From Glycine soja (lineage: Eukaryota; Streptophyta; Magnoliopsida; Fabales; Fabaceae), in NCBI RefSeq assembly GCF_004193775.1, contig NC_041018.1:36992608-37056607 (forward strand): DNA of 64,000 nt. Reading direction: 5' to 3'. The notes under the pieces were generated by a model. It saw only the letters and a list, made by a program, of their open reading frames with translations, was not told the DNA's origin and searched no databases. Below are positions 12,138 to 23,175 of this stretch, piece by piece. The position numbers and the translations under genes are program-made. Numbering within the stretch: position 1 is the stretch's first letter; the number at the start of each line of letters is the position of its first letter.

Positions 12138-13181
12138 CTATTTCATGTCTATAGACTGACCAGATTCATCTTTATCTAAGTAACAGCTAGTGCTCATCGG
12201 TGTAGCCATGTGTTTTGCACTTTCCATCCCAAATCTTTTGATCAATTCCTTGCAGTACTTGGCTTGGTTGATGAATATACCTCCTTGAGTTTGCTTGATT
12301 TGTAATCCCAGTAAGTAATTTAGTTCTCCCATCATTGACATTTCAAATTCACTTTGCATATCAAGGGAAAACTCCTTGCACAATGAATCATTAGTGGATC
12401 CAAAAATTATATCATCAACATATATTTGAACCAACAAAATATCATTATGCTTTCTCTTTATGAACAATGTGGTATCCACTTTTCCTCTAGAAAATTCTTT
12501 TTCTAGGAGAAAATTGCTTAAACGTTCATACCATGCCCTAGGGGCTTGTTTCAAACCATAAAGAGCCTTTTGCAATTTATAAACATGATTTGGTTTATCC
12601 GGGATTTTGAAACCTGGGGGTTGTTCAACATATACTTCTTCTTGAATTAAGCCATTTAGAAAAGCACTTTTAACATCCATTTGATAGAGCTTAAAATTCA
12701 TTATGGATGCATATGCTAAGAGCATTCTAATGGCTTCTAATCTTGCAACTAGAGCATATGTTTCTTCATAGTCTATTCCTTCTTCTTGATTATACCCTTT
12801 TGCTACTAACCTAGCCTTATTTCTAATAATTATGCCATGTTCATCTAATTTATTTCTAAAAACCCATTTTGTTCCTATGACAGGATAATTTTCAGGTTTT
12901 TCTACTAGTTTCCACACATTGTTTCTTTCAAATTGATTCAGTTCTTCTTGCATGGCAATGATCCAGTTATCATCTACTATGGCTTCTTTTATATTTTTAG
13001 GTTCAGTCATAGATACAAAAGCCATATTATTGCATAAATCTTTAAGAGAATGTCTAGTTATTACCCATTTTGAGATATCACCAATAATGTTGTCAAGGGG
13101 ATGATCTCTTGAGGCTTTCCATTCTCTTGGAAGTTCATTATTTGCTCTAACTCCATTATCTTGAGAATCCTCATTGCTTCC
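12138..13181 (-). pseudogene. Sirevirus pol, part 2: reverse transcriptase
   Basis: This continues in frame after the TAA at 13182. It reads [20 protein letters not shown], then the RT domain with [44 protein letters not shown] and the catalytic [10 protein letters not shown] box. It ends with [18 protein letters not shown] and a TAG at 12138-12140, followed in the same frame by the RNase H part. The RT catalytic aspartates are kept. The TAG is explained by a CAG to TAG change. Confidence 0.9.
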
Positions 13182-14543
13182 TTAATCTTTTTCTTTAGAG
13201 TCATTTCCATGAATATGTGTATCTTCTAAGGAATCTGAAATATCATCTAAAAAATCCTTCCTTGGAAGAATGACATTAGACTCATCAAAGGAAACATGTA
13301 TAGACTCTTCAATTGTCATTGTTCTTTTATTATATATTCTATAAGCTTTACTATGCAGAGAATATCCAAGAAAAATACCTTCATCTGACTTAGCATCAAA
13401 TTTTCCTAAGTTATCTTTTCCATTATTCAATACAAAACATTTACAACCAAAGATATGAAGATGTGAGATGTTTGGTTTTCTGCCATTGAATAATTCATAT
13501 GGAGTTTTCTTTAAAATGGGTCTTATTAAAGCCCTATTTAAAATGTAACATGCAGTGTTAACGGCTTCAGTCCAAAAGTATTTTGGAAGAGGAGTATCAT
13601 TTAATAAAGTTCTAGCAATCTCTTCCAAAGATCTATTTTTCCTTTCAACAACACCATTTTGTTGAGGGGTTCTTGGTGCAGAAAAGTTATGCTCAATCCC
13701 ATGCTTATCACAAAATAATTCAAATTCTTTATTTTCAAACTCACCCCCATGATCACTCCTAATAGATATAATCTTGAGATTTTTCTTATTTTGAATGTTT
13801 TTTGCAAGTTTTCTAAATGCTTGAAATGCATCATTCTTATGAGTGATAAAAAGAGTCCATGTGTATCTAGAATAATCATCAACTATAACAAGAGCATAGT
13901 AACTTCCTCCAAAACTCATGATTCTGGAAGGACCAAAAAAATCCATATGTAGTAATTGTAAAGGTTGCATAGATGAAACTATGTTTTTAGATTTGAAAGA
14001 AACTCTAGTTTGTTTTCCCTTTTGACATGCATCACATAGCCTATATTTTTCAAATCTTAGTTTTGGCAAACCAACAACTAAATCTTTTGATATTAATCTA
14101 TTTAAGTGTTCCATGTTTATATGTGCAATCCGTTTATGCCACAACCATGGATCATCATCTTTACTAAGAAAACATTGATTATTATCTAGTTTTTGACTTA
14201 AGTCTATCATGTAAACATTGTTGACTCTAAACCCTATATGCTTTATATTCGTATCATGTTTATGTTCAATGACACACTTTTGAGAATCAAATGATACCAG
14301 ATAGCCTTTGTCACATAATTGACTCACACTAAGCAAACTATGTTTAAGACCTTCAACAAGTAGAACATTTTCAATGGAGGTTGAAGAATTTGTACCTATT
14401 TTTCCAACTCCAAGAATTCTACCTTTGTTGTTGTCACCATAAGTTACATGTCCGCTTTTCTTGGGAGAGATATGTGTGAATTTTGATTCGTCTCCCGTCA
14501 TATGTTTTGAGCATCCGCTATCTATGTACCACTTTTTCCTCAA
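13182..14543 (-). pseudogene. Sirevirus pol, part 1: aspartic protease and integrase
   Basis: Residues 5-18 (WYIDSGCSKHMTGD) are the copia protease active site. The GAG-pre-integrase zinc-binding region follows (HKRIAHINMEHLNRL ... CDACQKGKQT). The integrase core then keeps its three acidic residues in LLHMDFFGP, IRSDHGGEF and NGVVERKNRSLEE. The C-terminal part (GRKPNISHLHIFGCKCFV ... FLGYSLHSKAYRIYN) is intact. The frame is shifted relative to gag, so this copy has no simple gag-pol fusion. A TAA at 13182-13184 interrupts pol; the next 52 codons stay open in the same frame into the RT section. Confidence 0.9.
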
Positions 14544-14557
14544 GGGTTCCTACAAAA

Positions 14558-16267
14558 TCAAGGTTGTAACTTAGGTACCCAAACTTTATTGGATCCTTGT
14601 GTGTTAGTATGAATAACAGATCCTTTTGGGACCCAAATCATTTTAATATTGTTACAATTTCTTCTAAAATAGCATGTAGATGTGCCATGCCCTTTTCTTC
14701 CACAGTAAAAACATGTGATAGAACTAGAATTATATTTTTGTGTGGAAGTAGAGAAGTTTTTATGAAATTTTTGTTGTTTTTTAGATTTATATCCTAGTCC
14801 AGCCTTATGGGAGGCATGTCTTTGTTTTCCTAATATGACATCTAAATTATTTTTAATATAAGAAAATTTTGCAAGTGAGTTTTTCAACTCTTTAATTTCT
14901 TTTTCATACTTTTCACAACGACTACAAGAATCTGACATTTTCTTGTCAGAAATAGTAGAGATATGAACTTTTTCATTTGGTTTAGAAATTGAGACTTCAT
15001 TTCTAAGATGATCTAATTCTTTGTTTAATTTTGAGATTTCATTTTCTAAATTTGAGATTGTTTTCTTAGAAGATGAAACTAACTTTGCAAGTTTAATTGA
15101 CTCTTTGTGCAGATCAGCAAATGCATCTTGCAATTCATCAAAAGAAATAGATAAGTTATTTGAAGATGTTACCTCTTCATCACTTTCATAACTTTTAGCC
15201 ATAAGGCAGAGGTTTATCTCTTCATTTTTTGTATCTTCAGAAGATTCCATATCGTTTTCATCCCATGTAATGTATGCTTTCTTCAATTTCTTTTCACTAA
15301 TATTTTTCTTTTCAGACTTCTCCATCTTTTTCTTGAAGATGGGACAATCAACCCTCAGATGTCCAGGTTGATTGCACTCAAAGCATTTTAGAGTAGAGGA
15401 TGAAGTTTCTGTCCTTCTTTTAGATTTAAAATTGGGTCGCTTTTGATTTCCTCTGACTCTCAGGAACTTGTTGAACCTTTTTACAAAAAGACTAATATCT
15501 TCATCATTATCCAAGTCAATTGAATCTTCTTTATCACTGTCTTCTTGGATTGCAGATGAGGCTTTAAGAGCGATTCCCTTCTTCTTCTTATCAGTTTCTT
15601 CATGTTGATTTAATCTCAATAATTCCATTTCATGCTCCTGCAATTTTCCAAATAACTTAGCAAGAGACATGCTAGACAAATCTTGAGATTCTGTGATGGC
15701 TGTTACCTTTGGTTGCCATTCTCTATTAAGACATCTTAAAACTTTATTTACTAGATCTTCATTTTGAAAAGTTTTTCCTAGAGATGCAAGATGATTAACT
15801 ATGTGTGTGAACCTCTTTTGCATGTCTTGTATACTTTCATTTACATTCATCCTAAATAGTTCATATTCACGAGTTAATGTGTTTATCCTAGATCTTTTAA
15901 CATCTGTTGTGCCTTCATGTGTTATTTGTAGTGTATCCCACATATCCTTAGCACTTTTACAATTTGAAACCCTAAAGTATTCATCTATTCCTAGGGCAGA
16001 TGTAATAATATTTTTGGCCTTTAAATTATATTGTACTAATCTTCTTTCTTCCTCAGTCCAATTTGCCCTAGGTTTTTCTATTGTTGCACTTTCGGCCACT
16101 ATAGAGGGAACATAAGGTCCTTGTTCTATGGCTTCCCAAATATTTAAATCTATTGTCTCTATAAAAATTTGCATGCAGGTTTTCCAATAATGGTAACCCA
16201 CTCCATTAAAGATGGGAGGTCTATTTATAGAATTTCCCTCGGGAAACAAGTAGTTTGATGAGGCCAT
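14558..16267 (-). CDS. Sirevirus gag (capsid/nucleocapsid), 569 aa
   Basis: Codes for the retrotransposon structural protein that packages element RNA in cytoplasmic particles. The N-terminal part (about 20-180) has the copia gag pattern, with GVGYHYWKTCMQIFI and a MWDTLQ...REYELFRM helical section. Two CX2CX4HX4C zinc knuckles are visible: CFECNQPGHLRVDC at 295-308 and CFYCGRKGHGTSTC at 519-532. Residues about 375-475 are heptad-rich (SNLENEISKLNKELDHLRNE) and likely form a coiled coil, a Sirevirus feature. The frame is uninterrupted. The start ATG at 16267 lies about 50 bases after the 5' LTR. The stop is TGA at 14558-14560, and pol follows in another frame. Confidence 0.9.
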   Translation of the reverse strand: MASSNYLFPEGNSINRPPIFNGVGYHYWKTCMQIFIETIDLNIWEAIEQGPYVPSIVAESATIEKPRANWTEEERRLVQYNLKAKNIITSALGIDEYFRVSNCKSAKDMWDTLQITHEGTTDVKRSRINTLTREYELFRMNVNESIQDMQKRFTHIVNHLASLGKTFQNEDLVNKVLRCLNREWQPKVTAITESQDLSSMSLAKLFGKLQEHEMELLRLNQHEETDKKKKGIALKASSAIQEDSDKEDSIDLDNDEDISLFVKRFNKFLRVRGNQKRPNFKSKRRTETSSSTLKCFECNQPGHLRVDCPIFKKKMEKSEKKNISEKKLKKAYITWDENDMESSEDTKNEEINLCLMAKSYESDEEVTSSNNLSISFDELQDAFADLHKESIKLAKLVSSSKKTISNLENEISKLNKELDHLRNEVSISKPNEKVHISTISDKKMSDSCSRCEKYEKEIKELKNSLAKFSYIKNNLDVILGKQRHASHKAGLGYKSKKQQKFHKNFSTSTQKYNSSSITCFYCGRKGHGTSTCYFRRNCNNIKMIWVPKGSVIHTNTQGSNKVWVPKLQP

Positions 16268-16303
16268 AATTCTTGAAGCTTCTAAACTTTATACAAGAAT
16301 GAA

Positions 16304-16315
16304 GCTCTGATACCA
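16304..16315 (-). other. Primer binding site (initiator tRNA-Met)
   Basis: On the minus strand TGGTATCAGAGC begins two bases inside the 5' LTR. It is complementary to the 3' end of plant initiator tRNA-Met, the usual copia primer. Confidence 0.9.
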
Positions 16316-16317
16316 CT

Positions 16318-17353
16318 TGTTGGACAAGTGGCCTCAGATATCTTAAGAAGGGGGGTTGAATTAAGATATCACAAACTATTTCCCCAATTAAAATTTTATT
16401 TTACTTTCTATTCAAGTTATAAATTCCCTTAAAAATGAACTTCTTAAATATTGATTCAAATAGAGCAATTTGAATATGAATATAAAACAATAATAAATAA
16501 AGGAGTTTAAGGGAAGAGAGATTGCAAACTCAGATTTATACTGGTTCGGTCACACCCTTGTGCCTACGTCCAGTCCCCAAGCAACCCGCTTGAGAGTTCC
16601 ACTATCTTGTAAAAGCCTATTACAAGATCTGAACCACACAAGGACAACCCTTCCTTTGTGTTCAGATTTCTTTACAACAAGAGACCCTCGGTCTCTTAAT
16701 CCTTTTTCAGAATAAAGAAGAAGAAAAGAAGTAATCTCTCTTGAAAGAGATAGATTGAACAATTTGAGCACTCAAATAATTCCTTATTGAATCACAAGTG
16801 TTTTGGCCAAGGAATTTTTAAGAGGATAAAACGATTTTGCTTTTTAAGAGGATAAGACCTTTTTGTTCTGAAAAACTCTTGTAAAATTCGTGTCTCAAGT
16901 CACATATATATAGGCCTTTGATAGCCATTCAAGAACCAAATAAAAAGATGTGACTGTTGAGAATATTTTCTGAAAAACTCCTTTGGTAATCGATTACAGT
17001 ATTTGTGTAATCGATTACAAGCTTTAAAATTTGAATTAAAACGTTCAATAACTGCTGGTAATCGATTACCATATATGTGTAATCGATTACACAGTGCAAA
17101 TTTTGAATTCAAATTTTAATAGCTGTTGTAAATCATTTTTGGCCATTGGTAATCGATTACCAGAGAGTAAATCTCTTGAAAAACACTTTTTAACTTAAAT
17201 TACTTGGCCAAACCTTTTGCTATATCAATTAGGAATTCCCTTCCTAAAATACTAGTGATCATCTTGATGCTGTGGCGTGTATTCTTGAATCTTTGTCTTG
17301 AATTTAAACTTGAAAAGCCCATTTGCATCATTTACATCAAATCATCATGATCA
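16318..17353 (-). repeat. 5' LTR of the Sirevirus copia element, outer 32 bases missing
   Basis: It aligns without gaps to 8201-9236 with about 8 mismatches. It stops at CATGATCAT, while the 3' LTR continues for 32 more bases to its TG terminus. The adjoining sequence is Gypsy-derived. The same five TAATCGATTA motifs are present. Confidence 0.9.
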
Positions 17354-17749
17354 TTTGATCCTGATGTGCATGTGCTTGTGATGTGGTTGTCAATTTTAGA
17401 GTCTTGCCAAGTCTATGTGGTGTTTGTTTTCATGGGTGCTCTAAGAGTAAACAGTAGCCTAGACACTTGAGAGATAGAGTGCATATCTTGTGAGGCTTTA
17501 TCACTTTTCATTCTCGAGCTGATTTACTATCTTGCCATGTTTGAGATGCTTGGATGATTTTCATGACGACCTAGATTCTTTAACTCTTTACGTGTTGGAT
17601 GTTACCCATTCTTTTCATTCCTTGAGATTCATTGAGAAATATGTAATTGATGTTGTGTCTGTTTGTTTCTCTTTAATGTCTCTGGATTTGTCCCTTGCTT
17701 TGCCTTTTGATTTTGCCCAGGAGTGCAAAAGGCTAAGTGTGAGGGGATT
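17354..17749 (+). mobile_element. Gypsy element A: 3' internal remnant and polypurine tract
   Basis: About 400 bases without a gene end in GTGTGAGGGGATT at 17737-17749, a polypurine tract directly before an LTR start. The remainder of element A is gone, cut at the border with the copia LTR. Confidence 0.6.
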
Positions 17750-18912
17750 TGATGTGTCATCATTTTTTCCTATTTCTTAACCCTTTTTGTCACCATTTTA
17801 ATTACTGATTAGCCTTAATTGTCAATTTAATTATGCAGTTTTATCATTTGGGCCTACTGGACTAATTTTGTGTTTTTAATTTAATTTCAGGAGAATTATA
17901 AGCAATTGGGCTTAAATCCGGAATTGGGCTTGGACTTGAAGAGAGCAGATAATTTTATCAAATCTTATCTTATCTAGATTTTATCTAATCTAGATATTAT
18001 TTCATCTAGATTTTATCTTATCTTATCTTATCTAGATTTTATTTCATCTAAATTTTATTTTATCAAATCATATCTTATCTTATCCAGATTTTATTTTATT
18101 TATGGGCTTGGACTTAAAACAAATTTGTAAGCTTTGGGGCTGAGAAATATATAACAGCACCAAGGTTCTAGTTTTAGCTCTCTCTTTTTTGTTTTACTCT
18201 CTTTCGTTTTAGTCACTTTTTTGTTTTGGAGAGAAAGAATAAATTTAAGTTTTGCGATTCCAGTTTTTACTATTCACGTAGCAATAAAGTTTCATTTTCT
18301 GCTTCAATTTGCAATCTCGTTTTCTACTGATTAATGGACGGCTAAGTCTCCAGCGTTGTTTTCTCTTAAGGATCAAACACAGTTCTCTTTGAGATTTTAT
18401 TATTACTATTGAATTCTGATCAGTTTTTCCTCTTCACCAATTACTCTGCATTTGTTGCTATTAATCCATGCATGCTTAGTGCTTGATTAATTGTCTCTGC
18501 GCTTAATTTACGTTCATGCTTAATGATCAGTTTCGTTCATGATTAATTGATGTATGTGTTGCTTAATCACATAATGAATGCCTTATGTTAAATTTCGCTT
18601 AGTAATTTAATTTAGGGTTGGATTAAGTGGTTGAACTGATTAAGGATGAATTCTCGTAACCTAGGATAAGAGACTTGCTTGTGAATCAAGGGGAAACAAC
18701 GTGTTTTAATTCTGATATTTTCTAATTAAAATTTGCTCTTTGTTTAATTTACAAAAACAAACAACCCCGCCCCCCCCCCCCCAATTTGTTACTGTTTTAT
18801 TACTATCTGTTATGGACGTTTGGTTGACCATTGCTCGTTGGGAGACGACCTAGGATCACTTCCTAGATACTGCATTTTTAATGTTTATTTGATTCGGGTA
18901 CGACCTCGATCA
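17750..18912 (+). repeat. 3' LTR of Gypsy element A
   Basis: It starts TGATGTGTCATCATTTTTTC after the polypurine tract and ends GGGTACGACCTCGATCA. It holds a TATATAACAG promoter-like site at about 18150, (TTATC)-rich stretches at 17960-18090 and a poly-C run. It is joined directly to gag sequence of a different element, so it is a truncated or recombined remnant. Confidence 0.65.
18765..18782 (+). repeat. Poly-C run
   Basis: CCCCGCCCCCCCCCCCCC inside the Gypsy A LTR. Confidence 0.9.
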
Positions 18913-18915
18913 TTG

Positions 18916-19830
18916 ACCAGTTGAAGGAGGGACCAATAAATGATGAAAAGAAAGAAATAAATGAAGAGAAGAAGGAAGAAAAAGAAAAAGAAAAAAATGA
19001 AAAAAATAAGAAAAGTGAAGAGGAGAAGAAGAGTAAGAGTGAGCGCGCCAAAGAGAAGAAAAAATAGGCAGTTCCAGTTGAAGGGAAAGATGTGCCATAC
19101 CCATTGGTACCTTCAAAGAAGGACAAGGAACGACATCGAGCTTGGTTCCTTGATATCTTTAAGAAATTGGAGATTACTATGCCCTTCGGAGAGGCTTTAC
19201 AGCAAATGCCACTCTACTCTAAATTTTTTAAGGATATACTAACATGAAAGAGCAAGTATATACATAGTGACACCATTGTTGTGGAAGGAAACTATAGCAC
19301 AGTGATTCAACGCATCCTTCCACCCAAGCATAAAGATCCAGGAAGTGTCACTATACCTTGCTCGATTGGTGCAGTTTCAGTTGGTAAGGATCTTATTGAT
19401 TAAGGAGCCAACATTAATTTGATGCCGCTCTCCATGTGTTGGAGGATAAGAGAGTTGGAGATAATGCCAACAATAATGACTCTGCAATTAGCGGACCGCT
19501 CTATCACCAGGTCATATGGAGTCATTGAGGATGTTTTGGTCCGAGTTAAGCACTTCACTTTCCCAGCTGATTTCATTGTCATGGACATTGAAGAGGACTC
19601 TGAGATTCCTTTGATCTTGGGACGTCCCTTCATGTTAACCGCAAGCTGTGTGGTGGACATGGGAAAGAGAAAGTTAGAGATGGGCATTGAAGATCAAAAG
19701 ATCAGTTTTGATCTATTTGATGAAGAAAAGAAATTGCTGGACCAGAATGTTTTCTTGTAGGTGAAGGAGTTTGCTGAAGAGGTTCTAAAGGTTGGAACCA
19801 AGTTTGACCCTGACCCATGAAAGAACTATG
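18916..19830 (+). pseudogene. Gypsy B gag end and aspartic protease
   Basis: A lysine/glutamate-rich stretch (EKEKNEKNKKSEEEKKSKSE) is followed by YPLVPSKKDKERHRAWFLDI and LEITMPFGEALQQMPLYSKF, the usual gag C-terminus of plant Athila/Tat-like Gypsy elements. The protease follows: VSVGKDLID then a stop then GANINLMPLSM, and later FPADFIVMDIEEDSEIPLIL with GRPFM. The stop at about 19399-19401 lies in the active-site loop. Further stops occur at about 19065 and 19245. The retropepsin fold (DxGA ... ILGRPF) is certain; activity is not possible. Confidence 0.8.
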
Positions 19831-20029
19831 CGTCAAGCTAATGACTTTAAATGAGCGCTTACTGGGAGGTAACCTAATTCTTTTTAATTTCTTTCTCATT
19901 GCATCTAGTTAGAGCTTGCTCGTTTGTGGTTGTATGAACATTTTTCAGCATGTTTTGCATTGTTAGAAGGGGTTGATTGAGCTTCTATGAAGTTGTGGAT
20001 GAAAAATAACTTAGAAATTTTTTTCAGTG

Positions 20030-21635
20030 GTCCACTCGCTAAGCGCACCCTGCGCGCTAAGCGAGCCTTTCTTCATGCGCTAAGCGGGCCATTGCTTACG
20101 CTAAGCGCATCAACCCCTATTATGTGGTTGAAAGGGTCTCGCTAAGCAAGCCTTGTGCGCTAAGCCCATAAACTTTTTTGGAATTTCATGTCTTAGAATT
20201 GGGCTAAGTGAGATACACTCTCGCTAAGCGCACAACTTCATCTCACCAAGCGCTCACATGCGCTAAGCGCAATTCCCTCTCTGTTTTAACATTAATGAAA
20301 ATTGGGCCCAGCGGGTAAGCCCGCTGAGCCCAAATCTTTCTCTGGTTTGGAATTGCGCTAAGCGAAATGCTCTCGCTAAGCCAGGCCCAATGCTGCATCT
20401 GGAAGCATGTTTATTCGCTAAGCCGGCCCATGGCCTATAAGCGTGAGTTGCAAGCCAATCAGAGCTGCGGAACTTGCTAAGTGCGACTCTTTGCGCTAAG
20501 CCCAAATCTTTCTCTGGAATTTTCAATTTTTACATTGGGCTAAGCGAGTCTTCCCGCTAAGCATGTGATTTGAAATCTGAAAACTCAAACGTCAGAGTGC
20601 TCGCTTAGTGAGTTAATGCGCTAAGCGAGGCATTTGAAACTGCTAGAAAATTAAAAGGCTTTACTGCCCTTGGGTAGTTACTTTTGTGCATTCCTTCATA
20701 TTCCTTCACCTTCTTGGCATTTTCTCTCATTTCACTCTGCACTACGATTTCATTTTCTACTTGCTTCTCTGCTTCCTTTTTGCTTTCAACCTCAACGATC
20801 CAAGTAAGCTTTCTCAACTTTGCTTTTTATTTTGTAGTTTTTAAACTTTAGAGTAGATAACTTAGTTATTGTTCAAAGTTTTGATTTTTGTTACGATTGA
20901 TTGCTGTTAGGTTAGTTTTTAGTGAGCATGTTATTAGGGGTTTTGATTCCCATGCAATGTACATGGTTTTGATGCATTTTGATTAGATTCTGAGGCCTAT
21001 GTTGATGGGCTGAAAAGCCCCAATTTTTCTGGAAATCGTGATGATCTCGCTTAGCGCGCCTGTGCGCTAAGCGAGTTCATCAGTTTTGTTGAATATCTGG
21101 GTTTCCAGATGAACGTGCTAAGCCGACCATGTTCCGCTAAGCGAGTTCATCATTTTTGTTTGAATGTTTGCATGAACTCGCTTAGTCATAGCACGTAGGC
21201 TTAGTGAGTATTTAAATTTCCAGTTTTTGTGAGTTTGTATGAACTCGCTAAGCTGGCATGTCGCGCTTAGCGAGTAAGTGTGCCTAGTTCAAACTCTTAG
21301 AGTTTTTTCATTTTCTGTTGGTGGCTAAACAAGTGACGCTCGCTAAGCCCAAGGCACTTGTGTTTTTCTGAATTTTTGTTCATGTGCTAAGCCAGCCCTA
21401 CTCGCTAAGCACAATGTTTTCTCTATTTTGTTTAATTTTGGAATTAGGCTTAGCGAGCCTGCTCGCTAAGCCAATTTTTGTTCTAGAGGTCTATTTGGGC
21501 TAAGCGAGGGTGTCTCGCTTAGTCAGAGTTATGATTTTGTGTTGATGCGCTAAGCGCGCATCTGTCGTGATAAGTGCACGTTGTTTATTTCATAAGACGC
21601 GCTAAGGCAGCCAGTCTCGCTTAGCGCCCATTCTA
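20030..21635 (+). repeat. CGCTAAGCG palindrome array of Gypsy B
   Basis: About 35 copies, several degenerate, of a 13-base palindrome CTCGCTWAGCGAG or its half forms occur in two blocks, 20030-20630 and 21040-21635. Examples are at about 20054, 20221, 20258, 20355, 20617, 21048, 21063, 21262, 21463, 21547 and 21617. Spacing is 15-60 bases with unrelated sequence between, so it is not a tandem satellite. The intervening stretch 20640-21030 has none. The array ends about 80 bases before the accessory ORF. Confidence 0.9.
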
Positions 21636-21712
21636 TTTTCTGCTTTTATTTTTCTGATTTTAGTTCAAATAAAAACTTGTCTAACTTGTTTTTTGTGGTT
21701 CTTTCGATGCAT

Positions 21713-23175
21713 ATGGCCTCAAGAAAAAGAAAGACTACAACTTCCATACCACAAGCAGCATACAACACCACCAGATTTGTCTCAGATGATGCCTAGGACA
21801 GATATGCCAGCAACGTTCTCACCCAGAACATCCTTCCGGAGAGGAATGTGAAGCTGTTTGTCACGGAGTATGATGAATTCAGGAGGGAATTGATCAGAAG
21901 AAACTGGCACAGGACCTTGACTAATCTAATGGAGGGGAGCATTGATATGGCTTTGGTGAAGGAATTTTATGTGAACCTGTACGATCCAGAGGACAAATCA
22001 CCTCGTCAGGTTCAAGTTCGAGGGAAGCTGATTAAGTTTGATGGAGAGACACTGAATGCTTTCCTGGAGACACCACCTATCATCCAGCCAGGGGAGTGGT
22101 ACATAACTTATTCTTTGTTTTGCAGGTCACGTCTAGATCCTCAGGAGTTTGCGGCCAGATTATGCATTCCAAGGCGAGGATTTGTTCTGAACGCTGAAGG
22201 AGCGCCCTGGAAGCTCCTAAGGAAGGATCTCACAATGCTTGCTCAGACCTGAAGTGTCTTATCCTACTTCAACCTTGCCCCCAGATCACACACATCTGAT
22301 TTGAATATGGACAGGGCAAGGTTGGTGTATGGACTTATGATGAAGATGGATATAGACGTGGGTTCATACATCTCAGGCCAGATTTCTCTGATGGCTTAGT
22401 CCAACTCCTCAAGGCTCGGATTTCCAGCTCTTATCACATCATTATGCACTTCCCGAGGAGTTACCTCATATTCTTTAACTTTTGAGTTACTCAGCCCAAC
22501 CATTAATTTGGCTTATATCAAGAAGAATTGTTGGAACCTGGATGACCCTTCGGTCACTTTCCCAGGGACCCGCAAGGCCAGGGCCAGGGAATCTAAGGGA
22601 CCATCTTCATCAACGCCTCCTGCTTCTACTGCACCAGCTCCTCTACCTCCGTCAGCACCAGCTCACACTGACACCTCCGCTCAGAGCCCAAACATCATTA
22701 TGTCGATGCTGCAGAGCCTTCACCATGGCTTGTACTTGGTGATGCAGAGCATCCATGCTTTGGCTCAGCATCGGCCCATCATGAGCATGGAGGAGTTTGC
22801 TTCTTAGGTGGCCTGGCTAGGAGTCTGGCCTTCTTCTTTTGGGGAGGTGAGGCCTCCGCAACCCAGAAGTCTCAGTCGGAGCCAGAAGCTACTCAGGAGG
22901 ATGATCCAGATGTTGTAGAGGCTGACCCAGTTATTTAAGAGCCAGACATCCAAGAGATTGATCCAACTGCTCAGGAGGACACTGTGGAGGATTCGCTAGA
23001 GATGACTCCACAGGCATTACCAGTGACCACACCTGTGCTGGAGTTGTCTTCTCTGCAAGCATCACCGGTGGCCACGCCTGTGCTGGAGCTATCTGAGGAT
23101 GAGGATGATGCCACAGCCATGGATTATGCCCCTTCTGCACCACATGATGACCCTTCTGCACCACAGGACCCATGA
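21713..23175 (+). pseudogene. Gypsy B accessory ORF (putative plant transposon protein domain), decayed
   Basis: ATG at 21713 starts MASRKRKTTTSIPQ, again with a basic KRK N-terminus. The domain contains LFVTEYDEFRRELIRRNW, MALVKEFYVNLYDPED, VRGKLIKFDGETLNAFLE, LSYFNLAPRSHTSDLNMD and GFPALITSLCTSRGV. These align with FYCNL, LLPRSSN and PQLITLFLCHFQI of the copia ORF at 9795-10931. A low-complexity Pro/Ser/Ala region follows, then an acidic tail (LELSEDEDDATAMDY). In-frame stops lie at 21794, 22250, 22397 and 22805, and the tail is in another frame, so it cannot be translated whole. Function unknown; the nuclear signal is inferred. Confidence 0.75.

Larger units (their letters stand above)
8201..17353 (-). 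mobile_element. Ty1/copia Sirevirus (SIRE1-like) retrotransposon, nearly complete
   Basis: Read on the minus strand, the order is 5' LTR (16318-17353), initiator-tRNA-Met primer site, gag, pol (protease, integrase, RT, RNase H), accessory ORF, repeated polypurine tracts and 3' LTR (8201-9268). This gene order, the two-knuckle coiled-coil gag, the extra ORF after pol and the several AGGGGGAG tracts are marks of Sireviruses. The LTRs differ at about 8 of 1036 aligned positions by eye. At 1.3e-8 substitutions per site per year that suggests roughly 0.3 million years. In-frame stops in pol and in the accessory ORF make this copy non-autonomous. No target duplication can be scored, because the 5' LTR has lost its outer 32 bases. 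Confidence 0.93.

Noticed and set aside
17750..18912. 5' LTR of Gypsy B
   Set aside because: It is preceded by a polypurine tract rather than followed by a primer site, and its ends differ from the LTR at 24542-25900, so it is the 3' LTR of another element.
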